Positions 26,026 through 37,538 of a stretch of DNA of 64,000 nucleotides are shown one piece after another. The notes beneath the pieces are model-generated. The model ran no database searches. It saw only the letters and a program-made list of their open reading frames with translations, and was not told the DNA's origin. Origin of the DNA: Papaver somniferum (taxonomy: Eukaryota > Streptophyta > Magnoliopsida > Ranunculales > Papaveraceae); NCBI RefSeq assembly GCF_003573695.1, contig NW_020635485.1, positions 335,374 through 399,373 of the forward strand, given 5' to 3'. Each line of letters begins with the position of its first letter. Positions within the stretch are counted from its first letter, which is position 1. Position numbers and translations under genes: made by a program.

Positions 26026-26280
26026 TTGTAAGTGATTCGACGATCCTGAAAGTGACGTAACGATCCTGAACCGGACTCGGCGGATCTTAAAACAATGTAA
26101 CAATCCTTAACCAGGCTCGAGGAACCTGAAGATGTTGTACAATTCAATTCTCCATCTACCTAAAATCCCAAGACACACGAGAATAATGAATCTTTTTGGG
26201 GAATAATATAACGAGCTTGAAAAAGTTGAAATGATCCTGAACCAAACTCGACCAACCTGAAAAATGATATACAAGGTCAA
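26026..26280 (+). repeat. degenerate repeats of ACGATCCTGAACC / ACTCG
   Basis: The phrase (A/C)GATCCTGAA(CC) followed by (A/G)(C/A)TCG.. and (A/T)CCTGAA recurs at about 26040, 26060, 26105 and 26232, with spacing near 45-50 bp where consecutive. Decayed tandem repeat, no coding. Confidence 0.5.
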
Positions 26281-26330
26281 CATGCAACAAATAAAGGGTA
26301 AGCAGGTAAACTAGTGTTGGCTAACCTAGA

Positions 26331-26334
<4 letters not shown>

Positions 26335-26378
<44 letters not shown>
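26335..26378. repeat. (AT)22 microsatellite
   Basis: Uninterrupted AT dinucleotides over 44 bases. Frames on both strands that encode IYIYIY are artefacts of this run. Confidence 0.98.
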
Positions 26379-26380
<2 letters not shown>

Positions 26381-26394
26381 AGGAAGGTACAATA

Positions 26395-26530
26395 ATGTTC
26401 AAGTTTCAGGGTTACTCGGATAAGTTCGTATTTGAGTTGGGAGTACTTTATCAAAATTCTCCACTTATAAAAACATTTTTTAAAAGAAAATTTTATCAAA
26501 ATGTTCAAGTTTTAGGGGTACTCGGCTAAG
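26395..26530 (+). repeat. direct repeat of ~30 bp, 106 bp apart
   Basis: ATGTTCAAGTTTCAGGGTTA (26395) and ATGTTCAAGTTTTAGGGGTA (26501), both followed by CTCGG(A/C)TAAG. The second copy ends where the reverse-transcriptase-like pseudogene begins. Confidence 0.7.
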
Positions 26531-28500
26531 TCCTATTGTTGTTGGTACGATTTGGCGGCGTCTGGTGTCCAAAGTATCCATGAAGGGGGTCATCTGGACA
26601 TGACATCTTACTTACAAGATTTTCAGTTTGGGGTGGGTGTCTCCGGTGGTGCTGATGCAATCCTACACGCTGTGAACATGTATGTTAGTAAACATCATAC
26701 AAATGTTAGCCTTACTATGTTAACTGTGGACTTCCCCAATACCTTTAATCTAGTTGACCGAATAGCCATGCTCCTTGAGGTGCTTAAGTTATTTCATTTA
26801 TATCGCCATGGGTTGAATACTTATATGGCCAAACTGCAAGATTGTATGTGGGAGATTATTATATTTGTTCGTTTACAGGAGTGCAACAAGGAGACCCTCT
26901 AGGGCCTTTGTTATTTGCTTTGGTGCTTCGTCGACTTATAACAAAGATAAATGAACAGTGTACACTATCCTTACAGGCCTGGTACCTTGATTATGGTACT
27001 ATTATTGGTGACACTGCAGAAGTGACAAAGGTTGTTCAGACAGAAGGGCCTGAGCTGGGGCTTATAATGAATATTCGGAAAATTAAAATTTTTTGGCCCT
27101 CTTGTGATGAACGGAGAGATGGGATGTTTTTTGTTGGAATCTCAAGGCCAGATAATGGGGTCAAACTATTGGGTTGTGCGGTCAGCCTTGATGTTGGGTT
27201 CGTAAAAGAACTTGCCATTAGAAGAGCAGAAAAGGCAGTAGATTTAATGCAAGTTTTATCCAAGCTCCGTGATCCTCAGAGTGAATTGCTACTATTACGT
27301 GCTTGTATGGGCATCTCCAAGTTGCTCCTTGGGCTTCGTATTTGCTGCCCAGAGTATACTACAACTGTTGTAGACATATTTGATAGAGGGTTGAAAGAGG
27401 TGGTGGAGGGTATTGTAGTTTGCGGAGGTCCGTTTTTCGAGGAGTTCTGGTGGAGGTTATCTACCCTGCCTATCAGATATGGAGGTCTTGGCTTATACAC
27501 TTCTAAGGAGGCGTCGTAATATGCTTTTCTAGCATCGTGTGTACAATCTTGGGGCCTACAGGATCACATATTAAGGAGCATTGGAGTAGAAGACATGGAT
27601 GGCAATTTTCATAAAGCTTTGAAGACATTACAAGTAGCTCTTCCTGATTATGACTTTAGCAGCTTCACCAGTATGGACACTACCCCTCTAAAGCACAAAG
27701 TAACCTGGCGAGTGCTCTTTTTGGTAAAGTAGTTAAATACATAGATAGAGTTTGCGAGCTATCGGACAGACATAAAGCGGTCTTTGGTTGCCTGCAAGAA
27801 GCGCATGCCCAGGATTTTCTTCTTGCTAGACCAATTGAGGGCCTTGGGCAGAAGATGTCACCCGTGAGTAACGGTCCATCCTTAAATACTGGTTAATGAT
27901 CCCTCTGTACCCTTCGGATACACACTGTCCTGCTTGCATCACATTATGCTTAGACACGTACGGGGAACATGCAGCCCATTGCAAGGTAGATCTTGGGTTT
28001 AAATATAAACATGATCATGTAAGAGATACGTTGTATGATGTATTTTGGAGAGCTGGTATTTCAACAAGAAAGAAGCGGCTGCCAACTTTTTGAAAAACCC
28101 ACTTGAAGGGAGATCAACACTTAGGCCTGCAGACGTTCTTATTTTTGGATGGGCTAATGGAAAACACACATGTGTTGACCTCACTGGTGTTTCTCCGTTA
28201 GTAGGCATTGGACATGGCACCTTTACAGTTGTCCAAGCAGCGCTGAGAGCTGCCTCAGGTAAGATAGCGAAGCATGAGAAAGCGTGTATTGATAATGGAC
28301 ATGCTTTTATTCCCTTTGCTTTTGATGTTTTCGGTTTTTTGGCTCAAGAGGCGGTTGGACTTCTCAATAGAGTCCAGAAAGTCATGCACAATAATGTCAT
28401 GACTCCCGGTTCGAGAGAGTTTGTTTTTAAAATGATAGCTTTTGCAATTCAAAAAGGACTTGATCGGCGCAGCTTGTTGCTCGCTTGCCCTGCTATGTAA
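26528..28500 (+). pseudogene. conserved plant reverse-transcriptase-like protein, broken copy
   Basis: Matches the plant family that combines a LINE-like RT domain with a long C-terminal region. Order of visible blocks: IVVGTIWRRLVSK (26529), FQFGVGVSGGADAILHAVN, TVDFPNTFN (first catalytic Asp), GVQQGDPLGPLLFALVL (26879), AWYLDYGTIIGD, NIRKIKIFWPS, LLRACMGISKLLLGLR, VCGGPFFEEFWWRLS, PIRYGGLGLY, and near the end RSTLRPADVLIFGWANGKH and KHEKACIDNGHAFIPFAFD. The catalytic YLDD is YLDY here, so it would be inactive even if whole. Frame changes occur near 26586, 26880, 27700, 27890 and 28060, and a stop lies at 27517-27519. No zinc knuckle or endonuclease precedes it, and the 5' end is abrupt. Confidence 0.85.
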
Positions 28501-28650
28501 AAGATTTAAAGAACTGTTTAAATTTTTATTGAATTTTATAAATAAACAAAATACAACGTTTACATTTTTAAAAAATTTATGAAATTATAAAGGAAATTTT
28601 TTAAAAAACTAACTCGATTAATTAAGTATTGGTTATATAAATTGAATAAA

Positions 28651-28837
28651 TACCTTCTTTTTCATGGGTCTTCACAAATATCCCTAAGGGGTATATTTTA
28701 AGTTTTTGGCACATCTAAAATTATATTAAGTCAATTCACGCGTTAAAAACATACTAGTTCATTTTCATTATCCACTTAAAATATACCCCTTAGAGGTATT
28801 TTTACAACAAAATTAAAAAAAAAAAATGAGGTATGTA
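28651..28837. mobile_element. small inverted-repeat element (MITE candidate)
   Basis: AAATATCCCTAAGGGGTATA (28676) pairs with the complement of TATACCCCTTAGAGGTATTT (28783). The stem continues to TTTTAAG, giving about 27 bp with few mismatches. Outer parts ATACCTT and GAGGTAT may be the true ends. A target duplication is not clear (TAA on both sides at best). Confidence 0.55.
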
Positions 28838-28859
28838 AATTATCCTCCTATAAAATAAT

Positions 28860-29800
28860 AGATGATGATGTTGTTGGATCAAAAATAGTTGTACGATCAC
28901 AACATTTTGGAAGTCTATCATTCAAGGATGAACTCTTGTGAATTTTGAGGAAATTTAGGGCTCAAGTACATATGTGTAGGCCTTAAACATGTAGCTATCT
29001 AAAACCAGGCATGCAACATTATAAAAACCAGGCATGCAATTTTGTAACAGTAGCACATGAATAATGTGTGGCTCGGGATGTTGCTCTAAGTAAAAATTAC
29101 AGTAGTGGAATTAAAAAAAAAAGGGAAAGGTTTCGTCGGTGGGATGGTAGTTTGAGATGTACACCTAGGACTGACACCAAAAGTTTAGATACGTTTCCAT
29201 GAAAAGGGACGTATAATCAAAAGAACTCGATGATATCACTTTGATTTTGTCCACCAGTACAAGAGTATCTCTACGAAACAAACTGACTCGTTTCTATCCA
29301 ACAAGAAACTGTATTTTGTTTTTAAGTACCGAATAACGTTTTTTATTTAATTTTCGTTTCGGTTCTTTTAACAGTTTCCGTTCTGGGTTCCGGCAGCTAA
29401 ATGAGTTTTAAGTTACAAAATTGAATATTAGATGTGCAATTTATTACCAGGATTTTTTTATTTAAAGCATAAATAAATTTCAAAACATGTTGCGCACGCA
29501 GACGATCCGATAGAATAAAGTCTTTGGATTCGCTTAGACTTTATTATTTCCATAATATCTTGGGCGTATTAAAGGTATTGTTTGCAAATTGGTGATACGG
29601 ACAATTGAGGTCTTTTAGGCCGTCGCCACTGAGTTTTGAATGATTCTTGGTGAGTGGAGTTTCGTCTAATAGATAGACTCTGCCAAATGCCATCAGGTCA
29701 ACTTATGAAGTTGGCCGACAAAGAAATAAACGTCTACCACCGGACTTCTACCTTCGCAATTTCACCTAATAAACTTCAAAACTGATATCAACGTCATGTT
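28860..29800. other. non-coding stretch
   Basis: No supported gene, RNA or complete element. Confidence 0.4.
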
Positions 29801-29804
29801 TGTT

Positions 29805-30130
29805 TACTCATGACTTATCTGAATCGTCTGGATCCGAGTTGTCTGGATCTGACTAAAATCACCTGATTGGGTCAGATCTGACTCAACATATTTGTTTTGA
29901 GTCAGATTTGACTCAACTGACTCAAATATATGCGAATCAATGGTTTGATTCTATGATACAGGGGTATTTTGTTACCTTACTCGAACGAGTCCGAATCAAG
30001 GATTAGGTCTGAACCAGAGGTTGAGTCAGATTTGACTCAAAATGCAAAACAAACGGTCTAACTACCGACTCGACACGAGTCAGGGATTGATTCAGACCCA
30101 GACACCGAGTCAACTGCAACCAAACAAGAT
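29805..30130. mobile_element. MITE candidate rich in GAGTCA/TGACTC words
   Basis: The exact 20-mer TTGAGTCAGATTTGACTCAA, a near palindrome, occurs at 29897-29916 and 30021-30040. Many further GACTC/GAGTC words fill the block. The left end CATGTTTGTTTAC.. and the right end ..GCAACCAAACAAGATC are roughly inverted, like many hAT or Harbinger MITEs. A target duplication was not identified. Confidence 0.45.
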
Positions 30131-30837
30131 CTAAGAACACGTAGATAGTCGATCTCCCATCTGGCGAAAAAGAGTTGACAAGTCATGCAAGGGCCGTTCG
30201 CAGTAGACTTGACCTTGTATCATTGTTTGCTTAAAAATTAAAAAAGTTACAAGTCTGATTCACTCAATTTTTGCACTCCTTATTATTTTCGTATGATTGC
30301 AGATTACATTATTCCATGTGAAAAAGCTGGATCCTAGAATGTGCTTATTATTACTACTACTTTTGGGAGATTCTAGGTCAACTCACATGTAATTTTGCAA
30401 ATGTTAAGGAGGCTGAGTCAATACAATAACTTGAAGATGACATTATGGTCAAACTACTTTAATGCATACAGTCTGGGGCAAATGAGTCGGATCTTACCCG
30501 ATCCATGTCCGACCAGGAGCCATCTACCTTGGAATATTATATGTGCATGAACGGTGAGGTCGTTACGAGTAGGACTTCCGGGTAAATTCATTTTCAAACT
30601 CCATCATGTCCTCATATTAACAACTATTTTAATGCATTAAGTGCTGTATTAACAACTTCATCCATTTTCTCACGCAGACAACAACGTGCACTGCTGTATG
30701 TGGCGACTAAGTTACGCGGTAATGCAAGTCATACTTCTGATCTCTCTGGTTCGAGAGAAACCATGTATAGTAAAAACTCCATAAGTCCCAAGACTATTAA
30801 TATATATATGGAGTTTATTAATGTAGGGAGGTATACC

Positions 30838-31110
30838 AAAAACATTGATTTTTTGTTAATTTGTATACCCGTATATACGTTAAGGTTCACTAAAACAGTA
30901 ATTTTTTGCATTGGAAACAAGATTTGTTTATCTTATTGCATTGAAAACAGTAATTCCTTGCATTGGGAACAAGATTTGTTGTTTTTAGTGCAAGAAAAAC
31001 CATTTTTTAGTAGAATAAGACAAAAAAACACAATTTTCAAAGAGATAAAATAATTCTTAATCAAACCTTAATATGTATACGGGTATACAAGTTAACAAAA
31101 ACCTTTTTTT
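30838..31110. mobile_element. inverted-repeat element with internal duplication
   Basis: TTGTTAATTTGTATACCCGT (about 30856) and its inverse ACGGGTATACAAGTTAACAA (about 31080) form arms of roughly 45 bp that extend to AAGGTT/AACCTT. Inside, ACAGTAATT..TTGCATTGG.AACAAGATTTGTT occurs twice (about 30896 and 30948). No open frame is credible. The overlapping 117-residue frame is an artefact. Confidence 0.65.
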
Positions 31111-31218
31111 TTTTATGTTAATTCAAAGTATGTAAGTAATAATGGATATGGATGTCTTCTTTAATCATCGAAATGAGCAACAAGTCTGTGAAGGATAATA
31201 GTCCCACATTGTTAATGT

Positions 31219-31275
31219 CCCCTTAATAAATTTAAAATATAATATGGCCCCTTAATAAACTTAAAATATAACATG
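31219..31275 (+). repeat. 29-bp tandem duplication
   Basis: CCCCTTAATAAATTTAAAAT.. and CCCCTTAATAAACTTAAAAT.. are adjacent. Each ends ATAA(T/C)ATGG. Confidence 0.75.
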
Positions 31276-31792
31276 GAAGGACCACTTCACTCATTGCCAA
31301 TTGGTTTTGAGTTGGATGCCCATATTCTAACAAAGTCGTATATACAACCAAAGAAGAAACAAATCATCAATAGAATTAGACAAGAAGCAAAGGGTGAGAT
31401 AATCCTGATGATGATAGTACGGAAATATCAAAAGATTCATGCCAAGAAGCTTTAAACATACTTGACAAGTTGGAAATTTTTGGCTTCAATAAGAAAGTGC
31501 CTATAGTAATGAGGTCTTACGTATCAGCAAATCAAAAGATGCCATAACATCCAAAAAAGTTATTGTACATCATTTTCTCAAATAACTATAGATTAATATC
31601 TTATTTCATCTTAAACTTCAACGTAACAAGATCTATAAATTTCCTATAATGATGATTATATTAATATATGGAGGTAAATTCTATATGACGGGACTAGAAA
31701 AATATATTAATATTAAAATATGGAGGTTATTACTATTTATAACCGACCCAAATTGGGACTATGTCTTTTTTATTAATATATATATATGGAGT

Positions 31793-31950
31793 TGTTATAG
31801 GGCCTACAACCCATGGATCTGCGGTCCTTGGATTATCCATTTATATGTATATAATGTAAGCTATGTAATAGAACTATTAATCTCTCGAAAATGATGGTTC
31901 TTCTCCTTGTCTCTATATCTCCTTCCTTCACCCATGATTCTCCTCAATCA
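31793..31950 (+). repeat. 5' LTR of the 158-bp-LTR copia element
   Basis: TG...CA ends. The following bases CGTTATCATCCACGAGCTC loosely resemble a copia initiator-tRNA primer site (TGGTATCAGAGC) but are degenerate. Confidence 0.92.
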
Positions 31951-33189
31951 CGTTATCATCCACGAGCTCTAACCCTGCGACAATGAATGTCTGGTCCATC
32001 CAACCCGGTTCGGGTGATGTCCTGTCCTGTTCCGTTCCAGCTCGGTTATGGGGCTTTGTCATGTTTGCGGTTCCTCCTATATACACAGGGAACTAAAGCT
32101 TACTTCAGGTATGTAAATGGCATGGGTTTTTATATTAAATACATGCTAGGCTTATCTTTTTTTTTTTTAAGAACATGTTAGTTCTGTTTTTTTTTTGTCT
32201 TAAGATAGTCCGTAGTATATAAATGGTCAATTTAAAGTTTTAAACTATGATTGTTGATCACGACCATTAAGAATTTTGATTTTATTGTCATTTAGTTCTT
32301 TTGAATATGATATTGGCTACAATTGAATGGTGTTTTTCTTTTTTTGTACAATTGGTTGTACCAACTTAATTCCAATGTATTTATTTGAATGTTCCGTGGG
32401 ATGTACTCCACTTGCTCAACTATTAAAGAGCCGGTAGTTTAAAAAAAAAAAAACGTTGCAAATAAAATCACATGTATTTTAATTTTTTTGGAAGAACTCA
32501 CAAAAAGTGATATGAGTCAGATTTTTTTCCCCTCTTCCATTTCTTCTACTTCATCCATAAACTAATGAACCAGTATATGTTAAAGTATCAACAAGAGGAC
32601 TATTTTTAGTAATTGGTTGACATGTGTAATGAGATTCTCTTGGACTATTAAGATAAAGAAATTTCTCAAATTAAGCTAAATGTAACAAAAATTGAAAATG
32701 GAAAGAACCCGAAGTAATAAGGATTAGACGTAATGACTCATATAAAGCATGTGAAAAGGGACATATATATTATGAGACAAAGATGTATTTTTTCCCAGTA
32801 GTAATGACATCAAAGTACAGGTATCAGCTGAATATGGGATGAAGCTAAGATGTAATTCTAGCTCCCATCATAAATGGAAAAGTTGGAAATGCACCTAGCT
32901 GTAGGTGTTGATATATACAATGTAATGTGTGTATCATAGTAGCAACCAATTTTCACATCAACTTTAATGGAAACAAGAACTTTGCTGGGCCAATTGACTA
33001 TCTTATTCAGTTGAACTAGATCCAATATGTGCACCTATGGAATGAAAACACGAGATAAATTCTCTAAAGCACTTGAGATATATTGGGTGAAACGTAATAT
33101 ATATTCAGTCTAAAGTACTTGAGTTGAATCCCACTTTTATTACGTAATAAGGCCACACCACTTATTAAAACTCTCAAGACTCAATGTCT

Positions 33190-34530
33190 AACTGATAGTG
33201 GTCTTTCTCCCACTAATTTAAGGAATATACAGTAGTTGTTCAACTAGTTCCTTACAATGTGACTATGATGATTGGATCATCGAGCGAATTTCAGTGCTCA
33301 AATTTTGTTTCCAAGATGGAACAAAGATTAAAAGTCACGAAAGCTTTATATGTACCTAGAGCTAATCACCTTGTTAAATTCCAAAGAAACCCATGCAAAT
33401 GGGTATCATGTGGAACCTCACAATGATGAGAATGTAATTGATTGCATCTTTTATAGTCTCTAATATATTTGGAAGGAAATACATTTTTAGAAAAACTAAT
33501 GAGTCAAGTCAATCTAGTGAAATGTAAATCACTATAATATTTGGATAATTGAATTCATATGACTCCGACGATGAAATGTTGGGAATCGACCCATACAAGC
33601 TTTTGACATAACCATAAAGCAACTTTGGTTGTGACATGATGATCATTTTGAAAGGACTCATACGAACATCATTTTATTTGAGTGAAAAAAACGGGAAAAA
33701 TGTTGACAGAATGCGAAATGATGACATATCTCTCAATATGTGTTCTCTAAAGAACTAGTTACACCATCCACTAGTTCCCATTATGATTTAAAGTGAGGAA
33801 GCACATCACTCATTTTACAAAGTCTATTGTAAAAAGGATTGAGACCATCCGGTGATGCAAATGGTAAAGAACCTATAATACAAAGAAAATAAGGTGATGT
33901 AGAAATATACCCACGCAGAATGCGGACCATTAAAGTGACTTATGGCTCTGGTGGATGTTTTCACACTTTGGACCAGTTAGAGTTCCCGAGAAATGTTGCG
34001 TTTGGAAAACTTCTAGCACATATTATACATGTAAGGGTTTACCATCCCTTTCAAATGCTAGAGAGTATACATCAAAAGGACTTGATGGTTATTGCATGTT
34101 TAATATGATAAATGTAGAGCATCCTATACCCCATGGTCTCGCAAAAGCTATCATCAAAGGTTACAGATGGTGTCTAAGGAATAGGTTATGCGTACCAACC
34201 TACCTTTTATTGCTTTGGGGATATGCAATATTACACGCATCTTTACTTAATTCGTTTTTAGACCCCAATATTAGTCAACCTTTTTTTGCGTACCAGTTGG
34301 TAACTGGATTTAAGCCTGACATTCGTGTTCTTACGTATTTTTGGTTGCACTATATATGTGCCATTACGACTCCACATCGTACTATGATGGGTCTTCAAAA
34401 CTGTTAAGTAGTTCTGTTGGAAATAAATTCCCAACAATTATCCGCATTTTAAAACTTTTGGCAGGAGATATCTTACCGCTAGATTTGTGGATTATCACTT
34501 TAATGAGACAGTCTTCCCGTCGTTAGGGGG
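33190..34530 (+). pseudogene. copia protease-end/integrase remnant
   Basis: Integrase blocks read in shifting frames: RNVAFGKLLAHIIHVR (about 33990), FTSKGLDGYCM (about 34065), DVEHP-like NVEHPIPHGLAKAIIK (34112), WGYAILHASLL (34216), and AYQLVTGFKPDI (34290). A GKV-less tail follows, ending near FPSLGGD (34515-34530). This is the copia integrase core, its link region and the start of the RT linker. At least four frame changes and several stops are visible. The stretch 33190-33480 resembles the protease/pre-integrase zone but is weaker. Confidence 0.75.
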
Positions 34531-35279
34531 AGATAAGAAAAAGTATTTTCTAAGGGAACAACATGAATTGTCGTGGTGTGTTCTCACTGTGTCTCATATT
34601 GATTCTTGTACTCCACAAATGTAAATGTGAAGTGATAAAGAATATTCGATTTTCAGAATGTACACTGATGTTTCTAAAGTGATGAGATCAACATACCAGC
34701 TGCAAACCTACCTGCAAAGTTACAAATCCTCAATAAGGGATATACACCATAGACTAAGGTGTTGCAACTACACTTGGTGGAAGTGTAGTTGAGGCCGTGG
34801 CTCCATAAAGGAAGATGGAGAGACCATCAGGTTTGATCAATGCTCACCTAGAAAGGAAGTAGATGAGTAAGGCACAACCTAATTTATATTATTAATGAAA
34901 TCATCTCATTTGATTGTCTCTGACTATGTCCATGAATCAATCCTGGAGGACGCTCCGAAGTTTTAAATGATTCTAGAGAACAATGAAATCCTGACGGATT
35001 ATGACAATGCACATGAGTCAATGGAAGGATCATGCACGCATAGTGATGATATAATCTATAAATAGTTGCTCCAGAAGTAGAGCACAATGAGATCGAACCA
35101 TGCTTTATTTTGATTAATTTCAAATAAATAGCATATTTGGCCTATGCAATCCAGGTAGAACTTAGTTCTTTGACAAATATACAATTATTTGGTGTGGTAG
35201 TGCTAACCAACCTAGTGTAAAGCCTGTGGGACATATGTGTTTATTTGTCACAAATTGTAGTAAGAAGAATGAGGTCTTA

Positions 35280-36090
35280 AAGTATAAAAAATCACCTTGT
35301 GCCGCGAGGTTTCTCACAAAACCATGAACCGCTTACTCTTTTGAATATCATAATGTTCAGTTAATTAGTTTGCTCGGTTGTTTCAAAAGAATTCGAAACA
35401 TAGTAGATGTGGTTATATCTCTGGAGATTTAGACTCAAAGATATTTGCAAAAGTGCATGATGTCCTTTTGCTTCCCAAGTCGAATGACTCTAAACCACGG
35501 AGTGTGTTTACAATTACACTAGAACACTCACTTATTGATGTAACAATCAGGCGGATGTGGTATACCCGTCTAATAACAATCAGGCGGACGTGGTATACCC
35601 GTCTAAGTGACTATTTGATTGGGAAGGGATAAACAAGTAAGATTTTGTACCATGCGTATTAAATAAGTTCCTGGAATAAGAGATCTTAATGGAATAGAGA
35701 TCTTACAAGATATTTCAAATCTGAATTTGAGATGAAAATCTTGGGAAATCTCGATCTTATCTATGTTCCGAACTAGAAGACCGAGCTTGTGGTATATTAT
35801 TCCACCAGTTTGCATATGTTCATTGTCAGGAAATTTAACAAGGAAATGCATCCTGCTAGCACTCCCATGATTAGTCGAGTTTCAAATGTACATAAATGAC
35901 CAATTCGTCTAAAGGAAGATGGCGAATTTGTGTCGGGAGATGAACTTCCCTTATCTAAGTATAATAGACGCATTATTGTACTTAGCATAATGTGCTCGAC
36001 CAAATACTACATCCTCAGTGAACTTGTTAGATGGATATAACCCAGCGCCAACGCAACGTCATTGGAATGGTATAGTGAATATAATCATGT
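35280..36090 (+). pseudogene. copia reverse transcriptase remnant
   Basis: Blocks of the copia RT domain remain: PRGFSQNHEPLT (about 35300), YISGDLDSKIFAKVHDVLLL (35410, the YLYGDLD.EIYMKVPEG motif), MWYTRLSDYLIGKG (about 35590), SEFEMKILGN (35715), MHPASTPMISR (35845) and KYNRRIIVLSIMCST (35955, the YR..VGSLMYL block). The catalytic YVDD block is lost. A 33-bp tandem duplication (35541-35570 and 35574-35603) repeats the MWYTRL coding in frame. RNase H is not recognisable. Confidence 0.75.
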
Positions 36091-36394
36091 ACTTAAAAGT
36101 AACCATTGACATAAATTTGTTTTATCCCTGCAAAGACATAAAAAGGAATGCTAATGAAAGTGCAATCCAAAGGTTGTTGATTATGAAAGAACAATAATAT
36201 CTTCTCCAACGAAAGTAATCAGGGGAAGATATGGTATACTATTTTCTAAGTTATTGCCGATATTCAGTTTCGAAAAGTACATGACTAAAGGAATTGTGTG
36301 GAACAACTCTGAAAGTAATCAGGGGGAGATGCCCACATCAGGGGGAGGATCCAAGGATATGATGTCGACATGTTTTTACTTCGAAATTGAAGTT

Positions 36395-37262
36395 GTGTTG
36401 TACTCTTTTCCCTTCGATCGAGAATAGTTTTTCCCCAAAGGGTTTTGTTACTCGACAAGGTTTTTAGCGAGACAACACTTAAAAACATCAAGTATGTTGA
36501 ACGTTGAAGACATAAAGATCGCGTTGATATTATTGAAAATATCTGAATCAAAGAAATGAATGGCGATAGTTTGTTAAGCAACGTAACTTCCAGAATCAAC
36601 AAAAGGGTCTTATAAACATTCGAGTCACCCAAGTAATGTGTGATAAACTCCTTTTGACTGCAGTAGACTAATGAAAATTGTCTGACATCAGGGGGAGAAT
36701 CTAATGGTGTGTTGAACTCTTTTCCTTCACCGAGGTTACTTTTTCCCGCAGGGTTTTGTTGCTCGGCAAGGTTTTTAATGAGACAACAACAAATACCGGG
36801 AATACAATTTCCCAGCTAAGGCTATTGTCTCTCTCACGAGGATTTTATGCCTTAGGAGTTGTGAAGCAACTAGTCAACTTCAATGGAGCAAAGTGATCAT
36901 CCACAACAGATCACCTTTACTTGCATCTGCCACGTTGTACTCTTTTCCCTTCGTCAAGGTTTTATCCCACTGGGTTTTCCTTGTTAAGGTTTTAGTGAGG
37001 CAACGTATACACATCCAAATATGTTCTAAGTTTAATTGATATTATACTCTTTTTCTTTAGTTCAGGTTTTGTCCTCAGGGGTTTTCCTGACGAAGTTTTA
37101 ACGAGGCAATTAACTTAGACTCGGCGATCTTTAAAGATCTTATTGCATGTGACGAACTATATGTAAAATACGAGACAACATACGAAGTACTACACGTGAA
37201 GAGATGTACCAAGGTTTTATCCCACTGGGTTTTTACTTGTCAAAGTTTTAATGAGGCGATTG
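36395..37262 (+). repeat. five imperfect ~65-80-bp repeats near the copia 3' end
   Basis: Each unit reads roughly TACTCTTTTCCCTTCG, then AAGGTTTTxxCCC, then GGGTTTTxCTTG, then CAAGGTTTTAATGAGGCAA. Units lie near 36398-36478, 36711-36787, 36935-37005, 37043-37110 and 37203-37260. CAGGGGGAG-like purine words recur between them (about 36221, 36319, 36340, 36690). Similar repeats precede the 3' LTR in some plant copia lineages. Confidence 0.75.
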
Positions 37263-37372
37263 ATTTCGGCACAATCCACCAAGGAGAGGACGTCATTTGA
37301 AGAAATACATTCAAAGCACTATATGTGAAGCACTATGTATAAAGTTTTATTATTGAACCGCACAAGGGGGAG

Positions 37373-37530
37373 TGTTATAGGGCCTACGGCCCATGGATGT
37401 GCGGTCCATGGGTTATCCATTTATATGTATATAATGTAAGATATGTAATAGAACTACTAATCTCTCTAAAATGATGGTTCTTCTTCTTGTCTCTATATCT
37501 CATTACTTCACCCATGATTCTCCTCAATCA
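37373..37530 (+). repeat. 3' LTR of the 158-bp-LTR copia element
   Basis: Same length and ends as the 5' copy, preceded by the purine tract and followed by the GGAGT duplication. Confidence 0.92.
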
Positions 37531-37538
37531 GGAGTATC

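Larger units (their letters stand above)
31793..37530 (+). mobile_element. complete but decayed Ty1/copia retrotransposon with 158-bp LTRs
   Basis: The 5' LTR 31793-31950 and 3' LTR 37373-37530 are both 158 bp. They begin TGTTATAGGGCCTAC and end TTCTCCTCAATCA, with scattered differences. A perfect 5-bp duplication GGAGT lies at 31788-31792 and 37531-37535. A purine tract AAGGGGGAG (37364-37372) abuts the 3' LTR. Internal copia order is preserved: protease-proximal remnant, integrase, reverse transcriptase, then a repeat-rich 3' part. Every coding block carries stops and frame changes, so it is inactive. Confidence 0.93.

Noticed and set aside
26314..26529. 71-residue frame with IYIYIY run
   Set aside because: Created by the (AT)22 microsatellite.
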